The notes beneath the pieces were generated by a model. The model made no database searches, was not told the origin of the DNA, and was given only the letters and a program-made list of their open reading frames with translations. Positions 16,201 to 25,028 of a stretch of 64,000 bases of DNA are shown here, piece after piece (within the stretch, counting starts at the first letter, position 1; each line of letters begins with the position of its first letter). Source of the stretch: Truepera sp. bin119. GTDB lineage: Bacteria > Deinococcota > Deinococci > Deinococcales > Trueperaceae. The position numbers and the translations under genes are program-made. The stretch covers positions 62,001-126,000 of the forward strand of contig MPNL01000001.1 of the NCBI GenBank assembly GCA_002239005.1. The letters are read 5' to 3'.

Positions 16201-16454
16201 CCATCGATTGGGCCTTGCGGGAGAACGTCCGAGCACACCTGCGGGTGCTGGTCAAGCGCACCCTGCGCAGGTATGGCTATCCGCCGGACAAACAGGAGCG
16301 GGCGACACGAACGGTGCTCGAACAGGCGGAGGTGCTGTCGGCTGATTGGGCTAGGTGGACCGCTACGGTTACGGAATCGTCTGTCAGGTTGGGCCGAGCG
16401 GTCGCGGGGAATTCAGCGGGTGCCTTGGGCCCAGGAAGGTGGGCAACTCAGTGA
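13236..16454 (+). CDS. hsdR: Type I restriction endonuclease subunit HsdR
   Basis: This 1,072-residue protein carries the full HsdR layout. The N-terminal nuclease domain has [20 protein letters not shown] (ExK near residue 157). The translocase has Walker [10 protein letters not shown] (about 312), [14 protein letters not shown] (about 422) and GFTGTPIE (about 452), and later [12 protein letters not shown] as motif VI. A long helical C-terminal part contacts the methyltransferase core. HsdR cleaves DNA after ATP-driven translocation, but only as part of an R2M2S complex. Here hsdM is missing, so activity needs a partner from elsewhere. The start is TTG at 13236, overlapping the upstream stop (TTGA). 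The ORF appears intact. Confidence 0.93.
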   Translation: MIGIAESDVEDAALTWLGDLGWQVAHGPDIAPDTPDAERTDYGEVVLAQRLRDSLVRLNPNLPTAALDDAYRKLTHPEGSTLEARNRAFHRMTVDGVTVEYPTADGEIRGAQVRVIDFDDPINNDWLAVNQFTVVENKRERRPDIVLFVNGLPLGMIELKNPADEETTIWTAWQQFQTYKVEIPSLFTFNAALIVSDGVEARIGTLTAGKEWFKPWRTISDDPQLPQLQVMLEGVCTPGQFLALVRDFIVFEDDGSGALVKKLAGYHQFHAVRVGVSETVRAMELREAALRASASSTRSGGAPGDRRIGVVWHTQGSGKSLTMAFYAGRIIREPAMENPTVVVLTDRNDLDDQLFGTFSRCQELLRQPPVQAESRSDLRNKLSVESGGVVFTTIQKFFPDEESASQAGRHPTLSERRNIVVIADEAHRSQYDFIDGYARHLRDALPNASFVGFTGTPIELRDANTRTVFGDYISIYDVQRSVEDGATVPIYYESRLAKLSLDEDERPKIDPDFEEVTEGEEVERKEKLKTKWVQLEAIVGTPRRLALVARDVVAHFEQRLEVMAGKALVVCMSRRICIDLYRELVRLRPDWHGDEDGEGVMKVVMTGSATDPPEWQPHIRNKPRREALARRFRDPDDPLQVVLVRDMWLTGFDAPSLHTMYVDKPMKGHGLMQAIARVNRVFRDKPGGLVVDYLGFAPELKQALATYTESGGSGQTALDQEEAVKVMLEKYEICCDLFHGFDWSKWVTGTSAERLSLLPSAQEHILAQENGKDRCIQLVRELSQAFALAVPHEAALRIRDDVEFFQTVRAGLAKRAPGTARSDEELDHAIRQIISRALVPEGVIDIFTAAGLAKPDISVLSDEFLAEVRDMPQPNLAIELLQKLLRGELATRHRKNVVQARSFAEMLERTLHRYQNRTVETAQVIEELIELAQEMREANARGEELGLSEEELAFYDALETNDSAVKVLGDDTLRTIARELVKTIRHNVTIDWALRENVRAHLRVLVKRTLRRYGYPPDKQERATRTVLEQAEVLSADWARWTATVTESSVRLGRAVAGNSAGALGPGRWATQ

Positions 16455-16560
16455 CCAGCTTTACCGAATATCGTGCACTGGATGTACAGTGACAGTAATC
16501 ACCTGACAGTCTCCCTACTAGGGAAGGAAAGTTAAACCGTCTCACACTGGAGGATGTTAC

Positions 16561-17346
16561 TTGGTCAGTTCGCATTTCAGGGGTCGGATTATGCTGGGCT
16601 GCGCCTTTGCGCTAGTGGCCTGCGGCGTTTTGCCCTGGCCTAGACTCCCCGGGTCCAGAGCTGAAGCGTCGATCGACATGTGGGGGGACTCCCCGCCCAC
16701 AGAGGCCGCTATCCTGGCCGACCGGATCTTGCGAAGACGCAGCGACGACCTGCTATTCGAAGTGAAACAGCGAGGAGAACTCATCGCCGAAATCGAGCAG
16801 ATTCTGTCACAGATTCGAGATGCGTATCCGGCAATGACGGAGATCGGCGTACGGGAAACTCACCAGCCCAGGACGCTTCTCATTGGGCTAAAGCCGGATC
16901 TGCTCGAAGCCGTCTCCAAGCTCGCCAACGGTCGAGGAGGCTCCGCCGTGCCACGCACCGGCCATGTGGAGTTCGACACTCTCAACGCGTCGCTCGGCTT
17001 ACAGGCCGTCGAACCGCTCTCACGCCTTCCTGGTGGGCCTGTCATCTTCCACTTCGGCGAGCATCTGAATATCGACGCCGCGATCAGGGCGTACACAGCG
17101 ATAGAAGGAGTCGAATACGCGGAGCCCGATACATTCCTGGGAGACGGTTCCGATATCGACGCCTATAAGTCGCGCGGAACTTGGAATTTCGTCGCTCGAA
17201 AGGCGTGGGGAGACTGCCCATCCGGCTGCCTGTACCAAGAGCTTTTCTTCTTCACCGTCGAGGGGGGTGAGGTCGATCAGATCGAGGCTGCGCAGGCAAT
17301 GAACATGGCCGCGTTCGCAGAACTGGTTGCGACAAGGGGCTGGTAG
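16561..17346 (+). CDS. Lipoprotein with subtilase-prodomain-like fold
   Basis: The TTG start at 16561 is backed by GGAGG at about 16549-16553. It gives MVSSHFRGRIMLGCAFALVACG, a lipoprotein signal with an LVAC lipobox. An ATG at 16591 would shorten the signal. The mature protein has a helical stretch, then FDTLNASLGLQAVEPLSRLP ... GGPVIFHFGEHLNIDAAIRA ... AIEGVEYAEPDTFLGDGS. This mirrors the propeptide of fervidolysin-type S8 proteases (short domain with V.YAEPD). No catalytic protease domain follows; after about residue 210 the sequence is unrelated. It may be an inhibitor-like domain or a prodomain remnant. Confidence 0.65.
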   Translation: MVSSHFRGRIMLGCAFALVACGVLPWPRLPGSRAEASIDMWGDSPPTEAAILADRILRRRSDDLLFEVKQRGELIAEIEQILSQIRDAYPAMTEIGVRETHQPRTLLIGLKPDLLEAVSKLANGRGGSAVPRTGHVEFDTLNASLGLQAVEPLSRLPGGPVIFHFGEHLNIDAAIRAYTAIEGVEYAEPDTFLGDGSDIDAYKSRGTWNFVARKAWGDCPSGCLYQELFFFTVEGGEVDQIEAAQAMNMAAFAELVATRGW

Positions 17347-18131
17347 AGTCGCCGAAAATCACCGATCGGCCTTGCACATTGTCCCCTGCTGACAGGTTGG
17401 AGGTCGACCCGGAGGCTCGACCGGGCCGCAGCACAAGCGGTTGCTGAAGCGCCAACTTTCTCTGCCTGTCTCGACGATGTCGCAGTGATGAACCTCAAGG
17501 AGGGCGGGGGCTAGGCTCTTAACGTGACTGGGAGAATGTGGTGTCTCCTCTCAGGTTACCAAGCCTCCCTGATAATCTATCGCCACCACCAAAGACTCTC
17601 TCCCCCTTTCTTTACACACCGAAGAAGATCGCGCAGACTTCGTCAATGGGCTACTACGACTGAAGGCGTACGGCTTGGTTATCACCCAGACAATGAGGCC
17701 CGCAGCCACTCCAGGTCTGTATCGCCTCCGTTCGACCCCAAGGCCGGTTCGGCGTGGTTTCGCACCCTCGCGCGGCCGCCCCACTGCGCCACCAGTATCC
17801 CTCGCCGATCCAGATACGATCCTTCAGGGCATTCGCCGTGGCGTCTCTTTCTCCTTCGCGCCGCAGTTGCCCTACGCCACGAACCCTGCACCGGTCCATG
17901 ACAGACCTATGGGCAAGTACGCCGAACTATAAGCTCGCCGCACCACCGGATTCGGGAAGCTTTGGCAACAGGTGCTGAGGCGCCGATCCGCCTGTTTCGA
18001 ACGCCAGATTCAGCAAGCAGCAACCGGGGCACCTCGAGACGCCCCATGACTCGGAGCGCGAAACCATGCTCACAGCCGTCTTCAGCGACAATTCAGCCGC
18101 TCCACTGTTGGCGGAACAGCCTACTTGTGGA
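17347..18131. other. Long intergenic stretch with possible gene debris
   Basis: About 780 bp without a supportable gene. On the plus strand around 17622-17740 one frame reads TEEDRADFVNGLLRLKAYGL followed by a plausible turn region, which looks like a protein fragment without a start. It is not assignable to a family. A promoter for uraD lies at the right end: TTGGCG, 18-bp spacer, TAGACT (18132-18137). Confidence 0.4.
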
Positions 18132-18154
18132 TAGACTGGTCCCCTCACACCACT

Positions 18155-18670
18155 ATGGCCGAACTCACCCTGAACGATCTGAACCGACTCGAGGAGCCGC
18201 TCTTCGTCTCGCAACTAGGCACCGTCTTCGAGCACTCCCCCTGGGTCGCCCAAGCGGCGAGCACGGCGCGCCCCTTCACTTCCTTAGAGGAGCTGCACAG
18301 GACCATGGTGGAGGTTGTGAGGCTGGCGCCACCGGACAGCCAACTCAAGCTGATCCGCGCCCACCCGGACCTGGCCGGGAGAGCGGCACTCGCCGGTGAA
18401 CTCACCGACCATTCGGCTAGGGAGCAGGCGGGTGCGGGGCTGAACAGCCTGAGCCCCGAAGAGTATGCCCGCTTCCACAACCTCAATGGCTGCTACCTTC
18501 GGAAGTTCGATTTCCCCTTCGTGCTGGCGGTTAAGGGCCACACCAAACATAGCATCCTGGCCTCGTTCGAGGAGCGCCTGAAGAACGATGCCGAGGCTGA
18601 GCGGGCGAGGGCGCTCGACGAGATCGCGAAGATCGCCCGCTTCCGTCTCGAGGAACTACTAAGGGGCTAG
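18155..18670 (+). CDS. uraD: OHCU decarboxylase (2-oxo-4-hydroxy-4-carboxy-5-ureidoimidazoline decarboxylase)
   Basis: 171 residues from the ATG at 18155. The family hallmarks are present: LIRAHPDLAG (the catalytic His of the HPDLxG motif) and SLSPEEYARFHNLNGCYLRKFDFPFVLAVKGH (FxxLNxxYxxKFGFPFIxxVxG). A helical bundle follows with ILASFEERLKND and a closing EIAKIARFRLEELL. The enzyme converts OHCU to S-allantoin, the last step of ureide formation from urate. It is immediately followed by puuD and uraH, so the three form an urate-to-allantoin operon. A GTG 30 bases upstream is in frame but has no better support. Confidence 0.92.
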   Translation: MAELTLNDLNRLEEPLFVSQLGTVFEHSPWVAQAASTARPFTSLEELHRTMVEVVRLAPPDSQLKLIRAHPDLAGRAALAGELTDHSAREQAGAGLNSLSPEEYARFHNLNGCYLRKFDFPFVLAVKGHTKHSILASFEERLKNDAEAERARALDEIAKIARFRLEELLRG

Positions 18671-18674
18671 TGCG

Positions 18675-19943
18675 GTGTCGGCGAGAGTGCGCTCCCTCCT
18701 CTACATCGGGCTCATCGTCGCACTGTTGCTGATCGGCTGGCTGGTACTTCGCCAGAACGGCTGGGAGGGCCACGTCCGCAGCTGGCTCGACCTGCTGGTG
18801 CGGTGGATCCATATCATCGTCGGCATCGCCTGGATCGGCACCTCGTTCTACTTCATCTTCCTCGAGAACAGCCTCGAGCGCGAGAAGGTCCGCGAGGAGT
18901 TGGCCGGCAGCCTGTGGGCGATCCACGGGGGCGGCTTCTATTACGTTGAGAAGTACCGGGTCGCGCCGGAGAAGCTGCCGGAGAAATTGCACTGGTTCAA
19001 GTGGGAGGCCTACTTCACCTGGATCAGCGGCTTCGTCCTGCTCGGCATCGTCTACTACTCGAACGCCAATCTGTACCTGGCCCAGGAGGCACCCTCCTGG
19101 ATCAGACCGTGGGTGTCGGTCGCGATCGGGGTGCTGACCCTAATCGTCTCCTGGGTGGTATATGACCGGCTCTGCCGCACCCCGCTGGTGGATCGTCGCG
19201 ACCTATTCGCCCTGGTGGGATTTCTGCTGGTGGTGGCGGCCGGCTACCTGCTCACGCTGGTATTCACCGGCCGGGCGGCCTATATCCATGTGGGCGCCCT
19301 GCTCGGCACGCTGATGGCCGGCAACGTCTTCTTCGTGATCATCCCCTCCCAGAAGGCGCTGGTGAGAGCCGCCGAGCGGGGTGAGCCGCTCGACCCGGGG
19401 CTCGGCCAGCACGCCGGTCTGCGCTCACTTCACAACAACTACCTGACCCTGCCGGTGGTCTTCGTGATGATCAGCAATCACTTCCCTATGACCTTCGAGC
19501 ACGGGTGGAACTGGGCTGTCCTAGCGGGGCTCTTTGTCGGCAGCGTGGCGGTACGGCACTTCCTGAACCTCCGCGAACGGGGCCGCGACGCCCTCATCCT
19601 GCTCCCCCTGGCTACGGTGATCCTGCTGGCACTGGCCTACGTCACGGTCCCGGCGCGAAGGGCCCAGGAAGGGGGCGAACCGGTCGCCTTCGAACAGGCC
19701 CGGGGGATCATCGAACTGCACTGCACCCAGTGCCACGCTGAGGAGCCCAGCGACGCAGTGTTCACCGTCGCCCCAAGCGGGGTAAAGCTGGACAGCCCGG
19801 AGCGCATCCAGGCCCAGGCAAAGCAGATTCTGGAGAACGCCGTGCAAAGCAGCTATATGCCGCTGGGCAACCTGACCGGCATGACCGAGGAGGAGCGTGA
19901 ACTCCTGGGGCGGTGGATCTGGCAAGGAGCCTCGCTAGAATAG
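18675..19943 (+). CDS. puuD: Membrane-bound urate hydroxylase PuuD with cytochrome c domain
   Basis: The 422-residue protein starts at GTG 18675, four bases after uraD. It has about eight transmembrane helices, with the family segment RWIHIIVGIAWIGTSFYFIF near residue 45 and WAIHGGGFYYVEKYRV next to it. The helical domain ends about residue 330. A C-terminal periplasmic domain then carries CTQCH, a single c-type haem site, and a distal Met in SSYMPLGNLTGMT. PuuD oxidises urate to 5-hydroxyisourate and passes electrons to the respiratory chain instead of oxygen. Length and domain order match known PuuD proteins. Confidence 0.92.
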   Translation: MSARVRSLLYIGLIVALLLIGWLVLRQNGWEGHVRSWLDLLVRWIHIIVGIAWIGTSFYFIFLENSLEREKVREELAGSLWAIHGGGFYYVEKYRVAPEKLPEKLHWFKWEAYFTWISGFVLLGIVYYSNANLYLAQEAPSWIRPWVSVAIGVLTLIVSWVVYDRLCRTPLVDRRDLFALVGFLLVVAAGYLLTLVFTGRAAYIHVGALLGTLMAGNVFFVIIPSQKALVRAAERGEPLDPGLGQHAGLRSLHNNYLTLPVVFVMISNHFPMTFEHGWNWAVLAGLFVGSVAVRHFLNLRERGRDALILLPLATVILLALAYVTVPARRAQEGGEPVAFEQARGIIELHCTQCHAEEPSDAVFTVAPSGVKLDSPERIQAQAKQILENAVQSSYMPLGNLTGMTEEERELLGRWIWQGASLE

Positions 19944-19965
19944 AGCGAGCGGAATGGGAGAACGA

Positions 19966-20319
19966 ATGGGAAGACTCAGCACCCACGTCCTGGATACCGC
20001 CCACGGCCAACCCGCCGGCGGGCTCGAGATCGACCTGTTCTTCCTGGGCGGGGAGTCGAGGCAGCACCTCGCGCAGTTCGAGACCAATGCCGACGGACGC
20101 ACCGACGCACCGCTGATGGCGGGTGATGACCTGGCAGTGGGGGTGTTCGAACTGGTCTTTCACGTAGGCGACTACTTTGCTGGACTCGAACCGGAACTCC
20201 CCGATCCGAGCTTTCTCGACCTCGTCCCCATCCGGTTCGGCATCGCCCATCCCGAAGAGAACTACCACGTGCCCCTCCTGGTGTCACCCTACGGATATAG
20301 CACCTACCGGGGGAGCTGA
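19966..20319 (+). CDS. uraH: 5-hydroxyisourate hydrolase (transthyretin-like)
   Basis: From the ATG at 19966, preceded by GGGAGA, the protein has 117 residues. It carries the two HIUase signatures: STHVLDTAHGQPA at the N-terminus (catalytic His) and the terminal YHVPLLVSPYGYSTYRGS (the YRGS tetrapeptide that separates HIUase from vertebrate transthyretin). The tetrameric enzyme hydrolyses 5-hydroxyisourate from PuuD to OHCU for UraD. An ATG 12 bases upstream is in frame but lacks as good a ribosome-binding site. It is the third gene of the urate operon. Confidence 0.94.
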   Translation: MGRLSTHVLDTAHGQPAGGLEIDLFFLGGESRQHLAQFETNADGRTDAPLMAGDDLAVGVFELVFHVGDYFAGLEPELPDPSFLDLVPIRFGIAHPEENYHVPLLVSPYGYSTYRGS

Positions 20320-20825
20320 CCGCGACCGACCGGCGGGGCTGACCGAGCGGGTCGTGACACGCTGCCACATCCTGGCCACCCACTCAAGTATCATCAAGAG
20401 CACCACGTCTCGCCCTCTCTGTCACGGTGAAGCCTTGGGCGCGGAAGTCGCCTCGCTGAGGATGCTCAAGGATGGTCGGCATCCAGCCCTCCTTGGCAGG
20501 ATGCAGCAGAAGGTGGACAGTGCCACCCACAACCGGCTCCGTTTCCACGGCCACCACCGCTGTCCAGTGATCGGCCGGATCCCTCCAAACCGGCTGCGGA
20601 TGGCCACCTACTGGGCCGAATCAGGACCTGGCGACTTCGGAAACCTGAAACACGGCGACGCGAAGAACGGAGAATCCGCAGGGTGGGCCTGCGCAACCCT
20701 TGAACAAGCGCCAGCCACGACAGGGCCCCTCTCGCGTCAACTAACGGGTCGCCCGAGTCGGCAGCTAGCGAAAGCCGATCAGCCCTCTCCCTATGTAGGA
20801 TGTGCGGTATCGAAAGGAGGAGCCC
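20320..20825. other. Intergenic region ahead of the second ankyrin gene
   Basis: About 500 bp. Open frames on both strands are shadows or lack starts. Nothing recognisable is seen apart from the AAAGGAGG ribosome-binding site at 20813-20820 for the gene to the right. Confidence 0.5.
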
Positions 20826-22172
20826 ATGCGACTGAGCTACCTGCTGGTGGCCGCAATGCTCGCGCTCGGGGCACCAGCGTTGGCAGCAGACTGTGCAGAG
20901 TGGAACACCTGGGAGTTCTTCGAAACGGCCACGCTGGCGGAGGTGGTGGGTTGCCTCGAGGCTGGGGTGGATGTAAACGCGCGGAACGCAAGCGGCTGGA
21001 CCCCGCTGCACTATGTGACCCGGCAGGCCGACCACCCCGCCATCGTCGAGGCCCTAGTGGAGGCCGGGGCGGACGTGAATGCGCGTAGAACGAGCGACAG
21101 CAGGACTCCCCTGCACTTTGCGGTTAGGCAGGCCGACGACCCCGCCATCAGCATCATCGAAGCCCTGCTGGAGGCCGGGGCGGATGTAAACGCGCAGGAC
21201 AAGGACGGCTGGACCCCGCTGCACTTTGCGGCCCAGTACAACGACAGCCCTGCTGTCATCAGAATCCTGCTCGAGGCCGGGGCAGATGCGAGTGCGAAGA
21301 ACGAGGCGGGCTTTACCCCGGAGCACTATGCCCACGAGAGTGGCGCCCCCCGCGACATTCTCGTGGGACTAGGAGCGGCTGGAGAGCTGACCGATTGCAT
21401 GTGGTGGAACACGCCGGAGTTCTTCGCCTGGGCCAGCGTTGCCGGGCTGGAGGCCTGTCTCGAGACTGGGGCAGAGGTGGATGCCCGGACCGAGTCCGGC
21501 CTTACTCCGCTGCACTTCGCAGCCTCGGCCGACGCCGACCCTGCCGTCATCAGGAGTCTGCTCGAGGCCGGTGCTAGCCTGAACGCCCGGACCGAGTCCG
21601 GCCTTGCCCCCTTGCATATTGCTGCCGCCACAGCGATCCCGGCCCTGCTCGAAGCTGGGGCGGACCTGAACGCCCGGACCGAGTCCGGTCGCACCCCTTT
21701 GCACAACGCCGCTGCAGGGACCGATGGCCTCGCCGCGATCACAGTCCTGCTGGAGGCTGGAGCCGACGCGAATGTCCGGGATTATGGGGATCACACCCCG
21801 CTGCACTTTGCAGCCGCCAACACTGACAACCCTGCCGTTATCGCGGCCCTGCTTGCCGCCGGGGCGGAGGTGAATGCTCGAAACGAAGACGGCTGGATCC
21901 CCCTGCACATTGCGGTCGAGGGGAACGACCTCGCCACTGTCCTCGCCCTACTGGACGCCGGTGCGTCGGTGAACGTCCAGGGATTCTCCCCCCTTCACGC
22001 TGCCGCCCGGGGTACTGATGACCCTGCTGTCGTCGAAGCGTTACTCGAGGCCGGGGCTGACGCTAGTGCCCAAGACAGCGAAGGCAAGACCCCTTGGCAC
22101 TACGCTCGAGACAACCTAGCCCTCAAGGGGACGAAGGTCTACTGGCGTTTGAACGATGCGCGATTTGAGTAG
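20826..22172 (+). CDS. Secreted ankyrin-repeat protein with tandemly duplicated module
   Basis: From the ATG at 20826, with a strong AAAGGAGG upstream, 448 residues are encoded. There is a Sec signal MRLSYLLVAAMLALGAPALA then A, a Cys-containing head (DCAEWNTWEFFETATLAEVV), five ankyrin repeats, then a second copy of the head (DCMWWNTPEFFAWASVAGLE, near residue 197) and seven or so more repeats, ending KVYWRLNDARFE. Each head-plus-repeats unit corresponds to the whole 557-1435 protein, so this gene arose by fusion of two copies. A binding or scaffold role outside the cytoplasm is likely. No catalytic motif is visible. Confidence 0.85.
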   Translation: MRLSYLLVAAMLALGAPALAADCAEWNTWEFFETATLAEVVGCLEAGVDVNARNASGWTPLHYVTRQADHPAIVEALVEAGADVNARRTSDSRTPLHFAVRQADDPAISIIEALLEAGADVNAQDKDGWTPLHFAAQYNDSPAVIRILLEAGADASAKNEAGFTPEHYAHESGAPRDILVGLGAAGELTDCMWWNTPEFFAWASVAGLEACLETGAEVDARTESGLTPLHFAASADADPAVIRSLLEAGASLNARTESGLAPLHIAAATAIPALLEAGADLNARTESGRTPLHNAAAGTDGLAAITVLLEAGADANVRDYGDHTPLHFAAANTDNPAVIAALLAAGAEVNARNEDGWIPLHIAVEGNDLATVLALLDAGASVNVQGFSPLHAAARGTDDPAVVEALLEAGADASAQDSEGKTPWHYARDNLALKGTKVYWRLNDARFE

Positions 22173-22293
22173 CACGCGCCCAGTGAGTTCACCTTTGGGA
22201 CACTGGGCCAGTCCGATCCCAGGGCGTGGTAGATAGTTTCATCCTGTCGACGAGCTATACTCAGAACAAGCCCGCCGTCAGTGAAGGTGCAGC

Positions 22294-22707
22294 ATGAAGA
22301 GGCTGGTACTGCTCGTTGTCGCCTTCCTGTTGGCAACTGGGGGGCTCGCCCAACGATTCAGCCTAGACTTCGAGGCCTCTGCAGTTGCGCCGGTCATCAG
22401 CGCGGTCGTGGAAGAGGCCGAGGCTGTCATGATAGCTTGCCCGGTCGACTTGGCCGAGGCCAATGAGGGAGGCGAGTTCAGCTGCGCCTACACCGAGTCG
22501 ATCCTTTTCACTCAACTGGAGGATGTCCGGTCTCAGATCGACTTCGGCCTTTGGAAGAGCGGAGAGCCCGAGGTGGCTCTGCCCTGGACTGCGGGTGAGG
22601 GCTACATCATGAAGGGCGTCCTCCCCGACGGTAAGCCACTGCTGATAGTGCTCTTCGAGGAGAGCCCCCGCGGCAACTTTCTGTTCTTTTTCCTCTGGGA
22701 GGACTGA
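22294..22707 (+). CDS. Small secreted protein of unknown function
   Basis: 137 residues with a clear Sec signal MKRLVLLVVAFLLATGGLA then Q. The ATG at 22294 is preceded by GAAGG. The mature part has two Cys (MIACPVDL and FSCAYTES), probably a disulfide, and a C-terminal hydrophobic beta strand (LLIVLFEESPRGNFLFFFLW). TATACT at about 22255 could be its -10. I do not recognise the family. Codon use and the upstream signals support a real gene. Confidence 0.7.
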   Translation: MKRLVLLVVAFLLATGGLAQRFSLDFEASAVAPVISAVVEEAEAVMIACPVDLAEANEGGEFSCAYTESILFTQLEDVRSQIDFGLWKSGEPEVALPWTAGEGYIMKGVLPDGKPLLIVLFEESPRGNFLFFFLWED

Positions 22708-22876
22708 CCTTCCTCTAAGGTGATACGATTCCGCCCAGCAGCGACAGTGGGAGGTGTTCATGGTTGCTGGAGAGAGGGGCATTGTGGGCCTCGCGATGTC
22801 GGAAGATATCACGACGGTCGGGTTCGTAGCGGCCCCGCAGAAAGGCGCGGCGAGTGTACCGCGATTCGGGCGGCGC

Positions 22877-23209
22877 CTACGAAAGTGCCAGGAACGCCGC
22901 CTCCACGTCGGATCCGAAGGCGAGAATCTCGGTTCGGCTGGATCGCAGCAACGCTTCGATGTCGGCCGTGGTGCAGTTGCCCCGCCGAATCCAGACAACC
23001 TTCGGAGGCGGCCCCCGCAGGAAGTTCGCTTGGTGGAAGTCCGAGTCCTTCGAGACAATAGTGGGGCTGTGGTCCTGGGCGTAACCCCAGATCGCGGCGT
23101 CGGTCGCTCGGGACAGTCCGACATCTCGAACGTGTACGGGCCCCGGAAACACATCCGATAGGCCAGCGACCAGACGCGGAGACAGGTTCTCGTCGAAGAG
23201 GAGCTTCAC
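22877..23209 (-). CDS. DUF5615 PIN-like toxin
   Basis: 110 residues beginning MKLLFDENLSPRLVAGLSDV, the hallmark of DUF5615/Mut7-C-like PIN nucleases (first acidic DEN). It continues with HVRDVGLSRATDAAIWGYA and TIVSKDSDFH, the second and third acidic clusters. Such proteins are RNase-type toxins paired with a DUF433 antitoxin, which is present immediately upstream and overlaps by four bases. All expected acidic residues are present, so it should be active. Confidence 0.85.
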   Translation of the reverse strand: MKLLFDENLSPRLVAGLSDVFPGPVHVRDVGLSRATDAAIWGYAQDHSPTIVSKDSDFHQANFLRGPPPKVVWIRRGNCTTADIEALLRSSRTEILAFGSDVEAAFLALS

Positions 23210-23433
23210 CCAGGCGGGATCGAAACGAGCCTGCGTTCACGCTCCGCCGCGAACGCCAGCACCGCCCGGATATCTTCGCGCTCCAAGTCCGGGAAATCCG
23301 CAAGGATTTGCGCTTCCGTCATCCCGGACGCCAAGTACTCAAGGACATCGTACACCGTGATCCTGAGCCCGCGAATGCAAGGCTTCCCGCCTCTCTTTTC
23401 CGGCTCCAGCGTGATGCGATCTCTATGGTTCAT
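23206..23433 (-). CDS. DUF433 antitoxin
   Basis: 75 residues with the DUF433 core: ITLEPEKRGGKPCIRGLRIT then VYDVLEYLASGMTEAQILADFPDLEREDIRAVL. It is a winged or helix-turn-helix DNA-binding fold that neutralises the co-encoded PIN toxin and represses the pair. The ATG at 23433 has TATTCT six bases upstream (23445-23440) and no Shine-Dalgarno, a leaderless arrangement that would let antitoxin be made first. Confidence 0.88.
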   Translation of the reverse strand: MNHRDRITLEPEKRGGKPCIRGLRITVYDVLEYLASGMTEAQILADFPDLEREDIRAVLAFAAERERRLVSIPPG

Positions 23434-23445
23434 GCCTCAAGAATA

Positions 23446-24142
23446 CCCGCTGGCCTGATCGGAGGTTCAATTCTCACCCGTTGGTGGAATCATGGTGGCC
23501 TGCGGCTCCCCTGCCGCGCCTGAACCGGAACAAGCAGCCCGCCGACACCGATCATCCGCACCAACATGCCCGAGGAGAGGGTTAATGGTTCCGGCGGCCT
23601 ACAGGCCTGCCTCAAGCGGATTAGTCGAGCTGAACGATCTGCTCCGATCCGCGCGCCCCGGAACGACAATCACCGGCTTCAAGCAACATGGCGCTTGATT
23701 CGTCTCAGTGGAGCTGGATCTTGACCGCCGATTCGTCGAGGCCGGGGCCGGGCCGCGCGTGCACATCGGACAGCGGGGGGCATGTGTACAGAAACGCCAT
23801 TCGGATGTGCACGCCACCGCGTCCGTATCTGCTTGGCTCCCTTGCACTTCCGGCGCGGACGCGGCGGGCGCGGTGCCGAACCGGGTCGCGCGGCCGTGGC
23901 TGGGAGCGAACCCTGTGCTTCGATGCCTCGTGCGGCATCGCGGAGGGTTGACAGTGCAATCCGTGCCACGCCCCGCCGGGGGTCACCCCCTGCCATCAAT
24001 CCCTCGCGGGAAGACACAGGCCAGTGCCCAAGAAGGGCACTTCTGGATTTGGCCGTGCCCGCCTTGGCCGCGCACTTGGCCGACGAGAGCTTAGAGACCT
24101 AGAGCCCGAACCGCTCCAAGTGGCGAACCATCAGCCCCTTCG
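23446..24142. other. Long intergenic region, no gene recognised
   Basis: About 700 GC-rich bases between the toxin-antitoxin pair and the carbonic anhydrase. Several open frames exist on both strands, but they are low-complexity (Arg/Pro/Ala-rich) and lack ribosome-binding sites. I see no terminator with a T-tract. Confidence 0.45.
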
Positions 24143-25018
24143 CTACCTCATCAGAACGAACCGCCGATGGAGCGGCTGGACCGGACGCGCGTTCATCGGA
24201 TACAGGGCCGCAAAGGCGTCGACCTGCGCCTGCGAGGCGGCGATCGCCTCGGTCATCACTACCCAACTGACCACCTCGGAGCAGGGCGGCGTAGTCAGGG
24301 AGCCGGCGTACCGGAAGTAGCCGCGCCCTTCGGGCAGGAACGCGTTCGGGTCGACACCGGCCAGCGGTGCTGGCGCCTCGTCGACCCCGGGTATGGCATC
24401 CCATATGGCCTGGATGGCCGGATGGGCGTGGCCAGCCTCTATGAAGACCCCGATCACCGCGAGATCGCCTTCCTCGGCCTGATGCACGAAGTGCACCTCC
24501 ATCGGGTAGCTCCTTCCCTCGACCGTGTGCTCGCTCGGCAGATGGAAGTGGAACTGCAGAAGCGAGAACTGCCGGCCCTCGAGGGTGATGGAACTCCCGG
24601 CTCCCATATTGACCTGGATGGTATGCCCGTTGTCCACCACCTCCCCGTCGGCGGGCTGCCACTGGATTCCGAGCCCGCCTCCCCCCGCCGGAACCGCGCC
24701 CGCCAAGTCGATCGGGGACTGCTGCACGCCGCGGTCACAGACCTCGAAGGACGGGTCCAGCCCGCCCCACCGGTCGGGGCCGGTGTCGCCTTCGTAGCTC
24801 CAGCGAACCTCGCCGCCCTCTGCGCCCTGCGCGTGTTCGGCGGCCCTACCGAGACATGCAGAGCACGGGCAGCCCTGCGCGTGTTCGGCGGCCCCATTCT
24901 GCTCCTCTGCATCCGCCTGGCCCGGTTCACCCGCCTGGCAGGTGTACAGGGCACCAGCGAGGCAGGCCATCGCGAGGCTGGCGGCGAGTGTCTTCGGGAG
25001 TGAATGATGATGTGTCAT
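24143..25018 (-). CDS. Alpha-type carbonic anhydrase, exported
   Basis: From the ATG at 25018, with GGAGG at about 25028-25024, the protein has 291 residues. A Sec signal (LAASLAMACLAGALYTCQAG) is followed by a Cys/His-rich linker (AAEHAQGCPCSACLGRAAEH) containing a 16-residue duplication, then the alpha-CA domain. That domain has W.Y.G, QQSPIDL, the zinc ligands in FHFHLPSEH (two His) and VHFVH (third His), RYAGSLTTPPCSE, and the end ARPVQPLHRRFV. It hydrates CO2 in the periplasm. The linker CPCSAC is not part of the family and might bind metal. All catalytic ligands are present. Confidence 0.93.
   Translation of the reverse strand: MTHHHSLPKTLAASLAMACLAGALYTCQAGEPGQADAEEQNGAAEHAQGCPCSACLGRAAEHAQGAEGGEVRWSYEGDTGPDRWGGLDPSFEVCDRGVQQSPIDLAGAVPAGGGGLGIQWQPADGEVVDNGHTIQVNMGAGSSITLEGRQFSLLQFHFHLPSEHTVEGRSYPMEVHFVHQAEEGDLAVIGVFIEAGHAHPAIQAIWDAIPGVDEAPAPLAGVDPNAFLPEGRGYFRYAGSLTTPPCSEVVSWVVMTEAIAASQAQVDAFAALYPMNARPVQPLHRRFVLMR
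24824..24894. repeat. 23-bp perfect direct repeat inside the carbonic anhydrase linker
   Basis: Copies at 24824-24846 and 24872-24894 are identical over 23 bases (central part CGCGTGTTCGGCGGCC) with a period of 48 bp. They encode AAEHAQG twice on the minus strand. It is a recent in-frame duplication that leaves the reading frame intact. Confidence 0.75.
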
Positions 25019-25028
25019 ATGTTCCTCC

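Noticed and set aside
23492-24094. Several plus-strand open frames between the toxin-antitoxin pair and carbonic anhydrase
   Set aside because: Arg/Pro/Ala-rich, overlapping, without start signals; typical of random GC-rich sequence.
24167-25003. Plus-strand 278-codon frame opposite the carbonic anhydrase
   Set aside because: Shadow of the zinc-enzyme gene on the other strand; no recognisable fold.
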